Assembly (NCBI GenBank): GCA_015179025.1
Contig: WHUX01000005.1
Span: 372,001-436,000 of the forward strand
Direction: 5' to 3'
Origin: Terfezia claveryi
Lineage: Eukaryota; Ascomycota; Pezizomycetes; Pezizales; Pezizaceae
Length of the DNA: 64,000 nt
This document shows, in pieces, positions 46,226 through 57,950 of this stretch. A program made the position numbers and the translations under genes. Each line of letters starts with the position of its first letter. Position 1 is the first letter of the stretch. The notes beneath the pieces were generated by a model. The model was not told where the DNA came from and ran no database searches. It saw only the letters and a list, made by a program, of their open reading frames with translations.

Positions 46226-47123
46226 TTAGTAGAAGGTTGATGGCCTCTTGGTGGAGAAGATCTTTCCACCAATGCTGGAGGGGAGGCGGTGAGGAAGTGG
46301 GAATTTGAGCTTAGGGGTGAGGAGTTGCTTGATGTATGGGCGCTTGACGTCTTCGGTCTTCTCGATGACAGCAACCTTGAGGATCTGTATCATATTTTTT
46401 AGTTTCGCTATCCCATCTGTCTATTCCAAAAGAAACATACGTGGATTGATCGGAATCGAGCACGGTGGCGGGCAGCCATGTCCTGGTACAGGGTCTCAAC
46501 AGCAGCAGTTCGGGAGAGCTCCCTGTACTCCTTGTACATGTTGTGAGTGCCGGATCGAGAGTCGTATCGGATCCAGATACCGAAATTCTTGACCTTAAGA
46601 GGCTTCTTCTCAAGGAGCTATATTGCAACTCATATTAACCCCTTTATCCCATTTCCTCATATAACTCCCTTCCTTGGATTGTGACCAAGCATACCTCGTT
46701 GAGAGACACAATCTCACCGGCGCTCTTCTTGACCTTCCTCAACTTTTTCAAGAAGTACCAGAAACGGGACTTAGCGACAACCTCATTGGGGGCGAAGAGA
46801 CGCATGCGGTAGAGCTTTGGGGTAGGTTCCGCCTCAGATGGGAGGCGGCGGCCAATGACCTGGTACTCATGAAGGCGACCTGAACGGAGAATGGTATTAG
46901 TACCATGTATCAAGTAAGTGAAGGGTTCACTAGGCCGCTAATAAAGGTGGATCCGAGTCGAGAAATTCGATACGTCGGTGCAGAATGATTGTAGCATCGA
47001 AGCGTATCGTATATCTTAAATTTCTCCCAGCCAGAATTCCACCTCTATCACCGATTCCCAACAAACCCGACACCCAGAATTTCCCTCCCATAACGGAATG
47101 TCTCCAAGATGTAACGTACCCAT
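46226..47123 (-). CDS. RPL20: 60S ribosomal protein eL20 (L18a)
   Basis: Exons are 47123-47120, 46879-46695, 46617-46441 and 46384-46226, for 174 residues, the usual eL20 length. It is a structural protein of the large ribosomal subunit. Exon 1 is only ATG G; a 240-bp intron follows, then [20 protein letters not shown]. Conserved blocks [20 protein letters not shown] and [20 protein letters not shown] are intact, as are [20 protein letters not shown] and [19 protein letters not shown]. The splice joins LNE/LLEKKPL and SIH/ILKV are exact. A long first intron after the start codon is common in fungal ribosomal-protein genes. Confidence 0.96.
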
Positions 47124-47584
47124 TCTGCAGAGAGGGTCGTTAGCAATATGCCGCCTAAATATTCCGATCTGGGTTGCTTACGTTGTTTTTGTGTGTCAAG
47201 GTATTGGTTGTCGTAAATTGGCGGGTAGTCGAATTTGGCGTATTCACGGCTGTTGTACTCTCGTGATGTTCAAATCAGTTGTGTTTCGGATCTGTGCGCG
47301 CTAGTGTAGGGCAAGCCCTAGAATTTTGCGTGAGCTCTTGGCACCAACACATTACGGTACCTGTTACCCAAATCAAGTAGGTAACATTAAATGATTACTC
47401 TTGGCAACAGTTCAGTAGTCGGGATGGAGCTACATGTATATAATTTAAATGTTTTGTCACGCTCCTCATTAACTTATAACCTCAGAATCCTCCCTCATCT
47501 CTGTGGTATATCTCAGACAAACACCAGTCATAATGTGGATTGCCGTCCCTATCATTCTCAGTGGCCTTCCGCTTGCCTCCCACC
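47124..47584. promoter_or_regulatory. RPL20 upstream region and PKR1 3' flank
   Basis: This 461-bp stretch should contain the RPL20 promoter on its left side and the end of PKR1 on its right. I see no motif I can assign with confidence. Confidence 0.35.
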
Positions 47585-47920
47585 TCAGAGATCCTTTTTC
47601 GGTTGCAAAGTGTCTCTTGAAATCCCCGTTTTCCCAGATTGTTTCTTGTCTTTTCTCAAATCGTCCTTCTCACCATCTAGCTTCTTTGTCTCCTCAGATA
47701 TCTTAAATTCTTCGACCTCCTTCACGAACCAGTTGATACCACCCCACAGCCCTGCACAGAGGATATTCATGGCAATAAAATGATAAGAGAGCGTCGCGTA
47801 TAACAGAATTAATAAGATTATCTGCAGGAGGAAGAACGTAACATTTGTTGCGAGGGCAAGCGCAGGAGTTGTGCCGGGGGTGAAGACAGAAGCCCACAGA
47901 TCATGGAAGAAGGAAGCCAT
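47585..47920 (-). CDS. PKR1: V-ATPase assembly factor Pkr1
   Basis: A single exon of 111 residues. Pkr1 is a small ER membrane protein needed for assembly of the V-ATPase membrane sector. The conserved N-terminus FFHDLWASVFTPGTTPALAL leads into two membrane segments (NVTFFLLQIILLILLYATLS and HFIAMNILCAGLWGGINWFV), followed by a charged Lys/Glu tail. Length and order fit the family. It is divergent from the catalase gene. Confidence 0.9.
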   Translation of the reverse strand: MASFFHDLWASVFTPGTTPALALATNVTFFLLQIILLILLYATLSYHFIAMNILCAGLWGGINWFVKEVEEFKISEETKKLDGEKDDLRKDKKQSGKTGISRDTLQPKKDL

Positions 47921-48406
47921 TCCCGGTCGTGGATAAGAATGTTAGGGAAAGGCGCTCGGCTAGAAACAGCCAAGGGGGACAAACGAACGGGCTGAGGTCG
48001 AGGAGTGTGCGAACGACGGAGTTTGCAAGTGTGGAGTCACTTTGTTTACAAGTCTTGAGACGGACGGAGTTTATCGCTTGGATGGCTCGCGTGCTGCTTT
48101 GGGCGCTGCTTATTCAGCGGTTCACTCATGCCAACCGATTTGAGAGATCGGCAGAACTATCGTCATTAGTCTGGTCCAACCCGACTAATCGTCATCCTGG
48201 CGTAACGAACATACACAACCTGCGATATTCATTGAAATCTGGCTTGCAACAGTGCTCAATGGCAGCCTTATATTTAGATAAATACCCGTGTATCGTTGTT
48301 AATATTGAGCAGTTGAACCTGTTCCTCAATTCAATCAATTGTACCCATCTTCATACACCTTGATTCTAATATCTTTATTCACTCATTCTTATAATACATA
48401 ACAATA
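47921..48406. promoter_or_regulatory. Divergent promoter region PKR1/catalase
   Basis: 486 bp between the two start codons. A TTATATTTAGATAAATA stretch at about 48268-48284 could serve as a TATA element for the catalase gene. No stress-response site can be named with certainty. Confidence 0.4.
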
Positions 48407-50828
48407 ATGAGTGGTGCAGTGGAGAAGCTGAAGGAAACCATTAGGGCTGCCCCTGAAGCAGTTCAAGATCTCACTGCAAATGTGAAGATTAAAGATCTTC
48501 AGTCGGATATAGTTGATGTCACCAAGTCTTCGGTGAAGATGACCAGTGATTATGGAGCTAAGCTTTCAGACACAGATCACTGGTTGAAGGTAGTCAATCC
48601 TAACGACCCCAATGGGCAAGGTCCTGCTCTACTGGAAGACCAATTTGCCCGTGAGAAGGTGATTTGGCCCCGTCTGTTCTGTTCCTACATTTTTTCATAA
48701 TATCGAACTTCTCTAATACATAGTTATGATAATCATAGATACATCGATTTGATCATGAGCGTATTCCAGAGCGAGTCGTCCACGCCCGTGGCGTTGGTGC
48801 TCATGGGTACTTCAAGCTCCACAAGCCCATACCAGAATACTCCATGGCTGGTATACTAAACGACATCAACCGCATAACTCCCATGTTCGTTCGATTTTCC
48901 ACCGTCCAGGGTTCCCGAGGCTCCGCAGACACCGTTCGAGACGTCCGTGGGTTTGCACTGAAGTTCTACACCAAGGAAGGAAACTGGGACATTGTTGGAA
49001 ACAATATTCCCGTCTTCTTCATTCAAGATGATATCAAGTTCCCGGACTTTGTTCATGCTGTGAAGCCTGAGCCACATAATGAGGTACCTCAGGCCCAGAC
49101 GGCGCATAACAATTTTTGGGACTTCGTGTACTTGCATTCGGAGGCTTCACATATGGTCATGTGGGCGATGTCAGATAGGGCTATCCCAAGGTCATTCCGA
49201 ATGATGCAAGGGTTTGGTGTTAACAGTGAGTGTCACCCAAAGGATATAGACTATTGACCTTGCTCTAACCAATCGTCACTAGCTTTTACATTGCTCAATG
49301 CCCAGGGGCAACGGCATTTTGTCAAATTTGTCTGGACTCCCGAACTCGGTGTGCACTCTCTCGTCTGGGACGAAACTCTCAAACTCGGAGGGCAAGACCC
49401 TGACTTCCACCGCAAAGACCTCTATGAAGCTATCGAAGCTGGCTCCTACCCCAAATGGAAATTCGGTATCCAAGTCATCCCTGAGGGGCAAGAACACGAA
49501 TTCGACTTCGACATTCTCGACGCCACAAAGATCTGGCCCGAAGATCTCGTACCAACCCAATACATTGGTGAATTTGTTCTCAACAGAAATGTTGATGAGT
49601 TCTTCACCGAGACGGAGCAGGTCGCATTTTGTACCTCCCATGTTGTCCCGGGGGTTGGGTTCAGTGATGACCCATTACTCCAAGGTCGGAACTTCTCTTA
49701 CTTTGATACACAAATCACTCGCCTGGGTATCAACTGGGAAGAGCTACCAATCAATCGTCCCGTCTGCCCAGTCATGAATTTCAATAGGGACGGCGCGATG
49801 AAACACCGTATTCACAAAGGCAAAGTAAACTACTGGCCCAATCGCTTCTCCGCCATTCCCCTACCCCAGTTTCCGAGGGTGGATACTTGGACTACATGCA
49901 AAAGGTTGCAGGAGTTAAAGCCCGCCTTAATGGACCTAAATTCAAAGAACATTTTAACCAAGCAAGATTGTTCTACAACTCCCTCTCCCCCATTGAACAA
50001 ATCCACGTTCAGCGTGCATTTGCATTCGAACTCGACCACTGCGATGAGCCTATAGTATACGAGCGAATGTGTCAGCGCCTTTACGATATCAACCCTTCCC
50101 TAGCAGCCACAGTCTCCAAGATGGTCGGTGGCCCTCTCGAACCACCCGAATCACCAAAGCCCCCAACTGCTCCCACCAAAACAACCTTACTCAAAGCAAA
50201 AGCTCTCAGCCAACTCGAGTTTCCTGCAGAGACTCCCACCATCGCCACACGCAAAGTCGCAATTTTGCTTGCAGATGGTTTCGACAATACTGCAGTCAAG
50301 AACTTCAGAACTGCGATCACCGCCGCAGGAGCAATCCCTATGATTATCGCTCCCCGAAGGAACAACATCATCCCCCGAGGAGGCTCGTCCGCAGGGGGAA
50401 TCACAGCAGACCATCACCTTGAAGGAGCACGGTCTACCATGTTCGACGCAATCCTCTTACCTCCTGGCCCTGAATCCATCGCTACTCTCCGCTCCCATGG
50501 CCGAGCTATCCACTGGATCCGAGAAGCCTTTGGCCACCTCAAAGCCATAGGTGCCTTGGGCTCAGACGCAGTCCGATTCCTCGGAGAAGCGTTGGGCGGG
50601 GATGTCATTGGCAAAGTTCAGATCAGTAGTTTGGACGGGAAGGTGGTGAGTAGTTATGGAATAGTGACAAAGAGTGTCTATTCAGGCGATGAGGAGCAAG
50701 AGTGGTGGCAGAAATGGAAAATTGCAAGGGATGAGATTAGTTTTGTTTCTGCTTTTTTCTATGAAATCTCGTTGCATAGGAATTGGCAGAGGGAGTTAGA
50801 TGGATTGCCTAATTTGGTGGCATTTTAA
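48407..50828 (+). CDS. Large-subunit monofunctional catalase, with apparent 1-base gap
   Basis: Exons are 48407-48658, 48739-49225 and 49283-50828, about 761 residues once the gap is allowed for. The enzyme splits hydrogen peroxide using haem. Motifs include the active His in [17 protein letters not shown], the active Asn in [33 protein letters not shown], the haem-ligand Tyr in [15 protein letters not shown], and [16 protein letters not shown]. The C-terminal DJ-1/glutamine-amidotransferase-like domain ([34 protein letters not shown]) marks the large clade-2 fungal form. No signal peptide is visible. The frame changes at the C run 49858-49861: the sequence before ([14 protein letters not shown]) and after ([18 protein letters not shown]) is well conserved, but one base is missing. 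An intron here would delete the conserved NYWPNRF, so it is unlikely. Confidence 0.92.
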
Positions 50829-51185
50829 ATGGGCGTGGAATGGAAGGATGGAAATAAAATGGTGGTAATGCGGAATGGAAAGAATATCTTTGAAGATTAT
50901 TGGGTGAGGCCCTGGGTTTAGGGAACCTCTTTTTTTTTTCTTTTTTTTTTCTTTTTTCCTTGTCACGATTTGTTACGAACCCTTCGTGTTATTCATGGTG
51001 GAGCTCCACATACTGTTCTGTGAGCGATTTAATTGGGTGAAATTACCTCAAATTAAGTCCATATGTTCTTATGAGGAATAATAAGCATTTTTTGCCGAAA
51101 AACTCGCAACACATTTCTTGAATAAAATTTGAAGGGTATAATATACAGTATGCTACATCAAGACCACTCACCCTCAAGCTTGGAA
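50829..51185. other. Convergent 3' intergenic region
   Basis: 3' flanks of the catalase and dioxygenase genes. A T-rich tract (three T runs separated by single Cs) lies at about 50931-50958. Confidence 0.45.
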
Positions 51186-52515
51186 TTATCCCGCCTCCTG
51201 CTCCTTCACCATCATGTCCCTCACCATCGTCAGCAAATCCGGGTAGAACTTCTCGCCTACATCTTGGTGGCTCTTAATCCTATTCATCAACGTCGCCTGT
51301 CCCAAAGTCTCATACCTCCCCTTCTTAAACGTCATCTCTACCACTTCGCCCGCATTAGCGCTCCTCTGTACCTCCCTCTTGAGCGCTTTTACATCCTCGG
51401 GTACATCCATATCCTCAAAACTCGCATCATAGCTCACACCTTGGAAGAATGGAATAGAGATTCTAGCCCCTGAGCCAGCAGGGGGTGATAATACGCGGTG
51501 AGTAGTAGCAATGCAGACTCCGCCGGTCATGGCTTCTAGGCCTTGACCGATTGCTACCACGAAAGTGCCTGGGATAGGGGGACATTGAATCCATTCCCCT
51601 GCAGCATTCTGTACTTGCAGGCCTCGATGGTTTGTGGCTTGCAAGAGATATGATGAGAGCATAGAATCCTTGTGAGGACCGACACCTTGGTTTTCTGTCC
51701 CACCATCACTACCTGAGGGCAATGTAGCCACATCCGGGTATTTTACAATCTTAAGCTTATCCTGCTTTCTCCGCTTAGGGTCCTGCTGCGGGTCGAGGTT
51801 TGCAACATCCGGAGGAGAATTGATATCTGGTTCAACCCAGAAGAACTTATCAAAGGCATTTGGGGGGAGGCCGATGGCTTCAGCAATGAGGGAGACGAAA
51901 CGGGTGGAGAACTCGGTCATTTGGTTCATGTAAGTGGTGTATGTATCCCGGAAGCCGGGGAGGAGGGATTCCGACGGCCATTGGTTAGGGCCACGGAGGA
52001 GGCGATATCGGGGTTCGGTGGGTTCAGGAGCGGGGAGTTCGGTGGCGAGGTCGAGTTGTTCTCTCCAGTCAGTTTTGCGGTTGGTGCTATATTTATAGAG
52101 GGATGTTCAGTACCAATGGGTTATTAAATACTCCGGCCGTCTTACGGAGGAATGTTGGCTGTAATAGGGTGGATAAGCTCACATTTCATTACCAAGGCGG
52201 GAATAGCCGAGAAAATGAGGAGCTGCTCCAACAATACAACGTTACCCTCAACACCCTACCAAGACAGGAGGCTCAAGACTACCTACAATTCTTCATCTCC
52301 AGCCTTAATTTCTCTTCTTCGGGCAGATCAAAAAATGCCTTTCCTAGGCTGATGACCTTCTGGATGAGCTCATCATCAACATTGGTGTTCTTGATGTAGA
52401 GGAAGCCAACTTCCAGCAAAGCATATTGGAGCTGCTCCAAGAAGCCGGGCTTGGTATCAGAAGAGAGGGAGAGCGAATAGTCGAGGACTGGCACGGAGTG
52501 AAATAAGGAAGACAT
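51186..52515 (-). CDS. 2-oxoglutarate/Fe(II)-dependent dioxygenase, isopenicillin-N-synthase-like
   Basis: Exons are 52515-52287, 52222-52183 and 52086-51186, for 389 residues. It belongs to the non-haem iron oxygenase family that contains isopenicillin N synthase and plant-type 2OG oxygenases. The N-terminal DIOX_N part reads VPVLDYSLSL and LEVGFLYIKNTNVDDELIQK. The 40-base second exon restores SPHFLGYSRLGNE before TDWREQLDLATELP. The catalytic domain shows the iron ligands HKD (in VGPHKDSMLSSYLL) and the distal His (TTHRVLSP), with the co-substrate Arg in GARISIPFF. Substrate is unknown. There is no neighbouring biosynthetic cluster, so secondary metabolism is not indicated. Confidence 0.9.
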
Positions 52516-53889
52516 TGTGGGTATACTGTGATGGTTTTGCCCACAAAGGAACTGCTTTTGTGGTGGGCAGAGGGTGTTTTAACTACTCAACTTTTAGCAG
52601 ATTTGTAATAGAAATACCGAAAAATGACGGAATACAAGTAGGTAGCCGTGCCAAGACACCGTCTAACTGCTGATTTAAAGGACGCTAGACGGTGTGTCGA
52701 TGTGCTCGATGCGGCATTATTATTACAGTACGGTAGCTACTTTTATATACGTACGGACACTCGACAATTAGAAGTTGATTATCTCAACAACGAGGCGACT
52801 GGATTACATGAAAATAAAAATGAAGCTATAAATAGGAGAAAAGGAAATGTAAATAAATACAAAGTCATGGAGTAGTGAAAGCCAGTAACGAACGTACCAG
52901 ACCTTGCCACGAATCCAATACTTTGCCAAATAAGCGACCCACAAACACCTTGCAACAAGACTATGGCCATACGTGAACCAGACTAGTGCTCAAAAGGCAT
53001 CTGGCCTCCAAGATAGGTAGCAAGGTCAGGGTAGCGCCCCAAACGTGCTTAATGGGGAGGAACAGAGAGTATGGGGGTGTTCAGCAAGCAGAATTTTATG
53101 CCATTTGAAAAAATTCATGAGGCTTAGCTTTAAGGACCGGAGCATTATCTTAGGACTAAGGAAGGACTAAAACTTGCATAGCCTTCGGTAGAGATAGGCA
53201 TCCATTGGATGAACCACCAAAGGAACAAAAGTGCCACGCATATTCCTCCAGAAGCATACCCATACCATTGATGATGCCTTTATCCCACTTTTCTGAGGGT
53301 AATCTCCTTACCCATATTTTGGCCCATTGTTTAGCGGTCGATGTCCAATGACACCTAATAAAATTAGTAGCAAGAGAGAGTCCGCCGGTCTCATGTTCGG
53401 TTGGGTCTACCACTTCGTAAGGCATATGTATATGTCACTCTCCTTTTTGGCGTACGTTTGATAAGATATTTTACTGTATTATAAGGTCTTCCAACAATGA
53501 AAGAAATAATAGCAAAAGTATATATTAAATGATGCAGCACTAGTATCGCACCTTTCTCTGCATTTTATCATATGTAGTCTCAACGTTTTGGGTGCTATCG
53601 CTAATGTTGCGTCGTTATGGAGGTGGAAAGGACAACTGTTCGCGTCTGAAATTCTGATTCAATACTTCGATTTGTGGAAGTACTACAAATGTATGGGGGC
53701 TTTAGCCGCTAGACAAAATAACTTGACGGGCTTAGTTAAAGAAATTTCCTGCAAGTGATATGACGTAGGCATCATCACCACCTTCAAGCATTTGAAAGCT
53801 CAAGCACTATCAAATTAAAGCTAAAGCTGAAAATACCGGCATATACCTATACATTATTAGAGAATGATTATGAGGAAGATCTTGAGGAC
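52516..53889. other. Intergenic region
   Basis: No supported gene. The dioxygenase promoter lies at the left. A minus-strand ORF at 53156-53425 has no recognisable domain. The right end, from about 53740, may be decayed Harbinger-type coding sequence leading into the next feature. Confidence 0.35.
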
Positions 53890-54159
53890 TTGTTAACCAT
53901 GCGAGAGGTTATTGCCTCTGACCGACCTATGTACTATCCCGCAATACAAGTGCAAGGCGACATGATATTGATTTCCTCGAGGCCTATATCCAAGACTACG
54001 TATACTGCATTTGTTTTTATATTCCGCATGCATCGAGCCTCCTTCGGGCAGGTTGTTGACATATTGACACTTGCTGGTGGAGAAGGTAATTGGGTACAAA
54101 CCAAGACAGGACGACCTCCGAGACCTCCGAGACCTCCACGTACATTGCTCCGACTTTGA
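53890..54159 (+). pseudogene. Harbinger-type transposase fragment
   Basis: An 89-codon open stretch containing FIFRMHRASFGQVVDILTLAG, close to the YFRMHR.SF motif of the truncated transposase at 43 kb. It then breaks down into three GACCTCCGA-type repeats coding PPRPPRP. No helix-turn-helix or DDE region follows, so it is a relic. Confidence 0.6.
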
Positions 54160-55386
54160 ATTCCGATATATCGATCTTTATTTTCATTTTTGCGTAGCCA
54201 AAGTGACCTTACACGAGCATTCCATGGGCAGAGATCCCAACCAAATTGTTTTTTTTTTTTTTTTTAAGAGTACTCATCATTCATACATGGGCCTCTTGAG
54301 ATCCCTACCAAAGTTTCCTCTCATCCTCAAATCTTGCTAATGGTGGCATGAATTCCTCCATGATCAACTGAGCTAGGAATTTATGCCCTTCATCTTCCTC
54401 GGTGATTCTTGAAGCCTAGCGAGCTGCGTCTTCATCTGGAGATGCATACTATCACAACATGTGCGGCGATATATGCATACTATCGCAACGATATTTTGGA
54501 ACGTGTACAGAGAGAGAGTCATCGTAGAATCTTGCGTCTACGACGTGAAGAATAGTAATATGAAAACCGTTCTTATTTCTACTACTAGTAGTGGAGGAAA
54601 CAGGTACAATTGAATACATGATGAGCCGACAAGTATGTAAGGGAATCTATCGATATCACCAAGTAAACAAATTTCTCACCCAGCATGTGCTTGCAGAATG
54701 GTTCTAATATTGTTTAATTAATTAAATACTATGGGTAGGTATGAGGAGATGCTTTTATAGGCCTATCGACCGGAATACAGTGTCTCGGATCCTACGAAAA
54801 TTTAATGAAAATCCCGATTTACTTGTCGCAGAAACAACAACAAAATCACCCAAGCGAAGAGGGGAAGTCGAAAGTCTAGAGTTGGAATCTGCACTTGTGG
54901 AGTAGTCAATACATTATGAAAGAGATGGAATTATTAGTATAGAACTAATTCGCGAAAAGGTATAGCTGCTATATACTCTCACGTATCCTACCGATGAGAT
55001 ACCTGTCTTAAAGTTCTCCCTAGATAGCTTTAAAAGAGACATGGAATTTACGCACATTGACCCACCCTGAAACCACCTGCAAATGTAAAGGCAAATCTCA
55101 AACTCGTTGCTATTCCGGCATGCGTTTGAGCAGGCATGCCTGGCGCTGTAGGGGGAGGATGTGAGGGAGGGGGTGCGTAAGCATGTGGTAGTACCGTAAC
55201 AATGTTTAAGAAAGTAAACTCGTATAAGATAGGCAAAATGCTCCGACCCGATTTGCTTGGGATATGGATCGCGAATAAGAAAGGAGTTGCTATAGGTAGT
55301 AGAGCCAGAAAGTTCTAGCGCTAGTAGAGTATTTATACGCAAACACCACCGCCATCACCACAGACACACCCTCCATCAAGCACAAT
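54160..55386. other. Intergenic region between transposon relics
   Basis: No gene is recognised. A T run lies at about 54248-54265. Confidence 0.35.
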
Positions 55387-57173
55387 ATGCATCCAAAGCG
55401 ACGTGGTCCTACATCCCAAAACATAGCTAAACTCCTACGAGCACAAGGCCCTATTCAGCATAAGCATCAGCACCTACAGGCAATCGACGCCCCAAACCAG
55501 GCAACTAGTAGCAGTCAGCTTACAGAGGTTCCATCTGGAAATACAAGCACTACTCTAGAACACAATGATCAGGACCTTGCATTAAGCGCAATCACAGAGT
55601 TAAGAGAGGAAGGACATGCGAGTGCGGTAGGAAGTGGACAGCACCGCAAGCAATATACCAAAGAGTTTAAGCTAGCAGCTTTGACATACTGGCGAGAGCA
55701 GTCTGAGCCAGCTCCTGGGCCTCGACTTAGTAAATATATGATTGCTAAAAACTTGCAAATTATAGAAAAGATGTTGAAAGATTGGATCTCGAAAGAAGAT
55801 ACTATTGTCGCTATGCATTCTAAGCAGAAAAGAGCAACTAAAGGGCGAAAACCACAGCTTCCAGATATGGAAGATCACTTACATACCAAGTTCCTTACTA
55901 TTCGAGCAACTGGAGTTAAAGTTGGTCGATCGTGGTTTATGGCTGAAGCTAAACTTTGGTATGAGGCTAAATATCTGGAAAAGGTTCTTACAGATATGCT
56001 TGGAAGGAAAAGCTATATTGGATTTAATTTCTCTCAACCTTAGTTTCATTGGTTTAAGAAAAGAAAAGGAATCAGCTTACGATGCATTATAAATCGAGCT
56101 CAAAACATTTCTGAGGATTCCAAAACTCCAATTCGAAGCTTTCATATCTATATTCGTCAACAAGCCAATCCCAATAAATATCCAGCTCCTCTAAATCCTC
56201 TAGACCTAGAAGTACCAATGGGGCCATTTTCAACTTGGCAATATAGCCAATATGGATCAAATTCCTTTAGAGTTTGAATTTCTTTCTGGCTCTACCTATG
56301 ATACGGTTGGAACTAAATCAGTTTGGGGTCGATCTCAAGGATTAGGATTAGACAAACGACAAGCAACAGTACAACTCACGATACATGCAGATGGAGTTCC
56401 TTGAACTAAGCCTTTGCTTGTTTTTCGAGGTAAAGGGACAAAAATTACTGCAAATGAAAAGAAGTTGTGGAACAAACGAGTATGTGTTCAATTTCAGCCA
56501 AATTCTTGGGTTGATGAACAAGTTATTGCTATAATGGATTAGTCATCAATAGAAAGCTAGTACTTATATTCTCTCTAGTCAACAACATAGAGAGAGTATA
56601 TTGGATAACAAGTCCCTCGAATGCTTGTGCTAGATGTTCATAGAGTATAAAAGACTGATCATGTTAAAGCTGTCTTCAAGTCTCTTCATACTACGACGGC
56701 AATGGTACCAAGTGGCTGTACAAGTTTAGTTCAACCTCTCAATGTCTGCATCAACAAGCTATTTAAAGATCGAATTAAAGCAGCAGCTGCTGATTATTAT
56801 CATACACTTACCAAATGGACCGAAGATATAATCATTAAATTCTACTCATACTAGATTCTTACTAACAAATTTTATAGGACATTTTACTGCTTCTGAGCGC
56901 AGAATACTGATACAGTGGGTTGCGGAGGCTTGGGAGAGTATCTGCAAGGATCATAAGGATCTTATAATTCGCTCCTTCCAGAAATGCGGTATTACTATAG
57001 CACTTGATGGCAGTGAGGATCATAACATTAATATTCATGGGCTAGATGGATATACTGTTGAGGCAATTGAGCTGGAAGAAGAATCTGAATCCTCTGAGTC
57101 TGACTCCAGTAAAAGCGAGCCTGATGGGGCAGGGCTCCCATCTCATATTCACTTAGGGGAAGAAATCATTTGA
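55387..57173 (+). pseudogene. Pogo/Tigger-like DDE transposase, decayed
   Basis: The first 218 codons are open: a Gln/Ser-rich N-terminus, then QYTKEFKLAALTYWREQ and a helix-turn-helix-like segment (SKYMIAKNLQIIEKMLKDWI). A premature stop at 56041 is followed by more stops and frame changes. Fragments of a DDE_1-type catalytic core remain visible: LLVFRGKGTKI, NKRVCVQFQPNSWVD and MDNKSLECL-like remnants. A nearly intact tail reads VAEAWESICKDHKDLIIRSF and KCGITIALDGSEDHNI, then an acidic Ser/Glu end. It resembles the large fungal pogo/Tigger-type elements. Terminal repeats were not found. Confidence 0.75.
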
Positions 57174-57950
57174 CAGGCGGTGGCCGGGGACCGGGGTGGA
57201 ATAGTAGCAAGAATCTGGGTTTTCATTGAAATTGTATGTTAAGAAAGTAAGGAAGTAACTATGATTAAGAAAGTACCTATGATTAAGAAAGTAACCGAGA
57301 ATAAGACGCTGAGACAGCTTTTGCCAAAACCGCCGTCCTATAAATAAGACTGCAGTCTTGTCGGCGAGTTTCTACGGTATTTGACATAGCTGTAGCCATC
57401 GGTCCGTGCATCGATCTGGAGGTGATTTGGCTAAGAGCTACTTAATAACTTGTGGTGTTCACCGTTCATTTAGCATTTTTGAAGTAGTGCAAAATGATCA
57501 GGTTTAATGGTCAAGGTAGAGAAGAGGTAAACGACGATCAGAGGCAAGCATTTAAGTAGAGAGAGTAGCGAAAAAGCATAACTGGGCTCATAACCTAGAA
57601 GGTCTGAAGTATGATGATCCTGTCGATATATTCGTGATGAAGAGAATGAGAAGAAGTCATGGTGGATCCGAAGGTTTTAACCTTACGGATCCAGTCAACT
57701 ATCTAATGACCAGATCGAGTAAGTTGGTAGTATATCCCTAGTGTTGCGCCTAAAGGAACTTTGTTGCTTCAGTTTTCCCTTAGATTTTCACTAGACTAGG
57801 TTTTCACATTATCATCATCATCAAATATAGTTTTCTTCACCACTGACGTGAGTGAGTTAGAGGGGCTAGTGCAAGCCAGACTAGACGTGAGTTGACTTTA
57901 CTCTTGATATTTATCTCCTTTACTACCTACCAGCCTCTCATAGACAAATC
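57174..57950. other. Intergenic region with short tandem repeat
   Basis: Three diverged tandem units of about 20-24 bp (ATGATTAAGAAAGTA core) lie at about 57239-57302. The right end should be the promoter of the trypsin-like gene. No gene is recognised. Confidence 0.45.

Noticed and set aside
49817..49868. 45-bp intron to explain the catalase frame change
   Set aside because: It would remove the conserved NYWPNRF segment, so a missing base is more likely.
51186..52515. Penicillin-type biosynthetic cluster around the dioxygenase
   Set aside because: No non-ribosomal synthetase or acyltransferase is nearby; neighbours are catalase and transposon relics.
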